From Desulfatiglans sp. (GTDB lineage: Bacteria > Desulfobacterota > DSM-4660 > Desulfatiglandales > HGW-15), in assembly GCA_012513605.1 (NCBI GenBank), contig JAAZBV010000122.1, positions 1 to 59,339 of the forward strand: a stretch of DNA of 59,339 nt, read 5' to 3'. A model generated the notes under the pieces. The model was not told where the DNA came from and did no database searches. It worked only from the letters and a program-made list of their open reading frames with translations. The position numbers and the translations under genes are program-made. Shown here one piece after another: positions 58,936-59,339 of this stretch; position 1 is the stretch's first letter, and the number at the start of each line of letters is the position of its first letter.

Positions 58936-59339
58936 CTATCTGCTTATACCTCTAACGGGTGGGTGAACCAAGTCTGTATTTCCTGCTGTTAACTCTCACT
59001 CACCCTTTGACCTTACTATATATACAACACACTTAAACCATAATAGCTCAAATATGGTGCATGATTATTGCATTACAGAATATGAAACGTTCATAATCGT
59101 TTAGATATTTGTAACCGGTTGAATTAAAAGATTATTTATTTTTGTTTAAATAATGCAGCCATAAAAATGTGTATAAAAAGAATACATTACTGGCCAGTAA
59201 TCTGTACAGTTAACCCGACTTTCGCTATTCGATTAGTGTTTTAGTAGAAAAGATGATTTTTCGGGGTATAAGTAACTGTAATTATTAGAGAGGGGTGTGA
59301 AAACCCGTTGTAGTGAAGACCTACCCCCTTGAATTTGGG
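58936..59339. other. Intergenic end of the window with a perfect palindrome
   Basis: 404 bases without a supported gene. ATTACTGGCCAGTAAT (59186-59201) is a perfect 16-bp palindrome, which could be an operator, for example of a TetR-type regulator. No terminator with a T-run was found just after the oxidoreductase. Confidence 0.4.

Noticed and set aside
1-59339. CRISPR array or rRNA genes
   Set aside because: No regularly spaced direct repeats and no rRNA-like sequence were seen in the window.

Overview
The window looks like a chromosomal segment of a Gram-negative, anaerobic deltaproteobacterium (Desulfobacterota). The evidence is lipid A genes (lpxC, lpxK), an ExbB/ExbD pair, an MltA-type murein transglycosylase, a molybdopterin oxidoreductase, two QueG-like iron-sulfur proteins, a selenocysteine-containing peroxiredoxin and a radical-SAM aminomutase. 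Codon use is moderate in GC. No rRNA gene or CRISPR array was found; there is one tRNA (Pro, CGG).

Layout. 1-1.2 kb: an IS21-type right end, then two small hypothetical genes separated by an attC-like site (possible gene cassettes). 1.2-2.5 kb: QueG-like Fe-S protein overlapping a peroxiredoxin-like gene read through an in-frame TGA as selenocysteine. 2.5-5.7 kb (minus): exbB-exbD-ftsB-TPR-MetE-like operon. 5.8-10.2 kb: a DUF6178-like protein, a TPR protein, a minimal nucleotidyltransferase with a HEPN remnant and two complete ParE-type toxin-antitoxin modules; three copies of a short palindromic repeat follow stop codons. 10.2-15.1 kb: membrane and secreted proteins, a methyltransferase, a coiled-coil lipoprotein and a paired PH-domain membrane system. 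15.3-19.2 kb: alpha-amylase-family enzyme and a secreted sialate O-acetylesterase-like protein. 20.3-21.6 kb: fusion of two CDP-alcohol phosphatidyltransferases.

21.8-27.5 kb (minus): a tightly coupled five-gene operon (KamA-like aminomutase, two ATP-grasp ligases, a GNAT-histone deacetylase fusion, a second GNAT) that looks like an uncharacterised beta-amino-acid/peptide pathway. 27.7-32.4 kb (minus): Trm112-like, lpxK, NtrY-like kinase, lpxC. 32.7-37.2 kb: mltA (apparently starting at ATT), NUDIX hydrolase, tRNA-Pro, copper ATPase copA, Smr protein.

37.2-48 kb (minus) is an accessory and defence region: ADP-ribosylglycohydrolase-like protein with missing metal ligands, AlkD, HigA with a decayed HigB, RhuM, an internally deleted alkD copy, McrBC with two EVE-like domains, an ORF6N gene split by a GIY-YIG gene, several ORF6N remnants carrying covarying palindromes, and a VapBC-like pair. 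47.9-50.5 kb: SCP2-alpha/beta hydrolase and a Tat-exported QueG-like protein. 51.4-56.2 kb (minus): an ABC ATPase with two paralogous permease-peptidase fusions, one with an intact zinc site and one without it (and split by a frameshift at a homopolymer). 56.9-58.9 kb: a molybdopterin oxidoreductase.

The best candidates for undescribed systems are the KamA/ATP-grasp/GNAT-HDAC operon, the ABC transporter with active and inactive peptidase fusions, and the palindromes that stay symmetric in the ORF6N gene family although their sequence changes.
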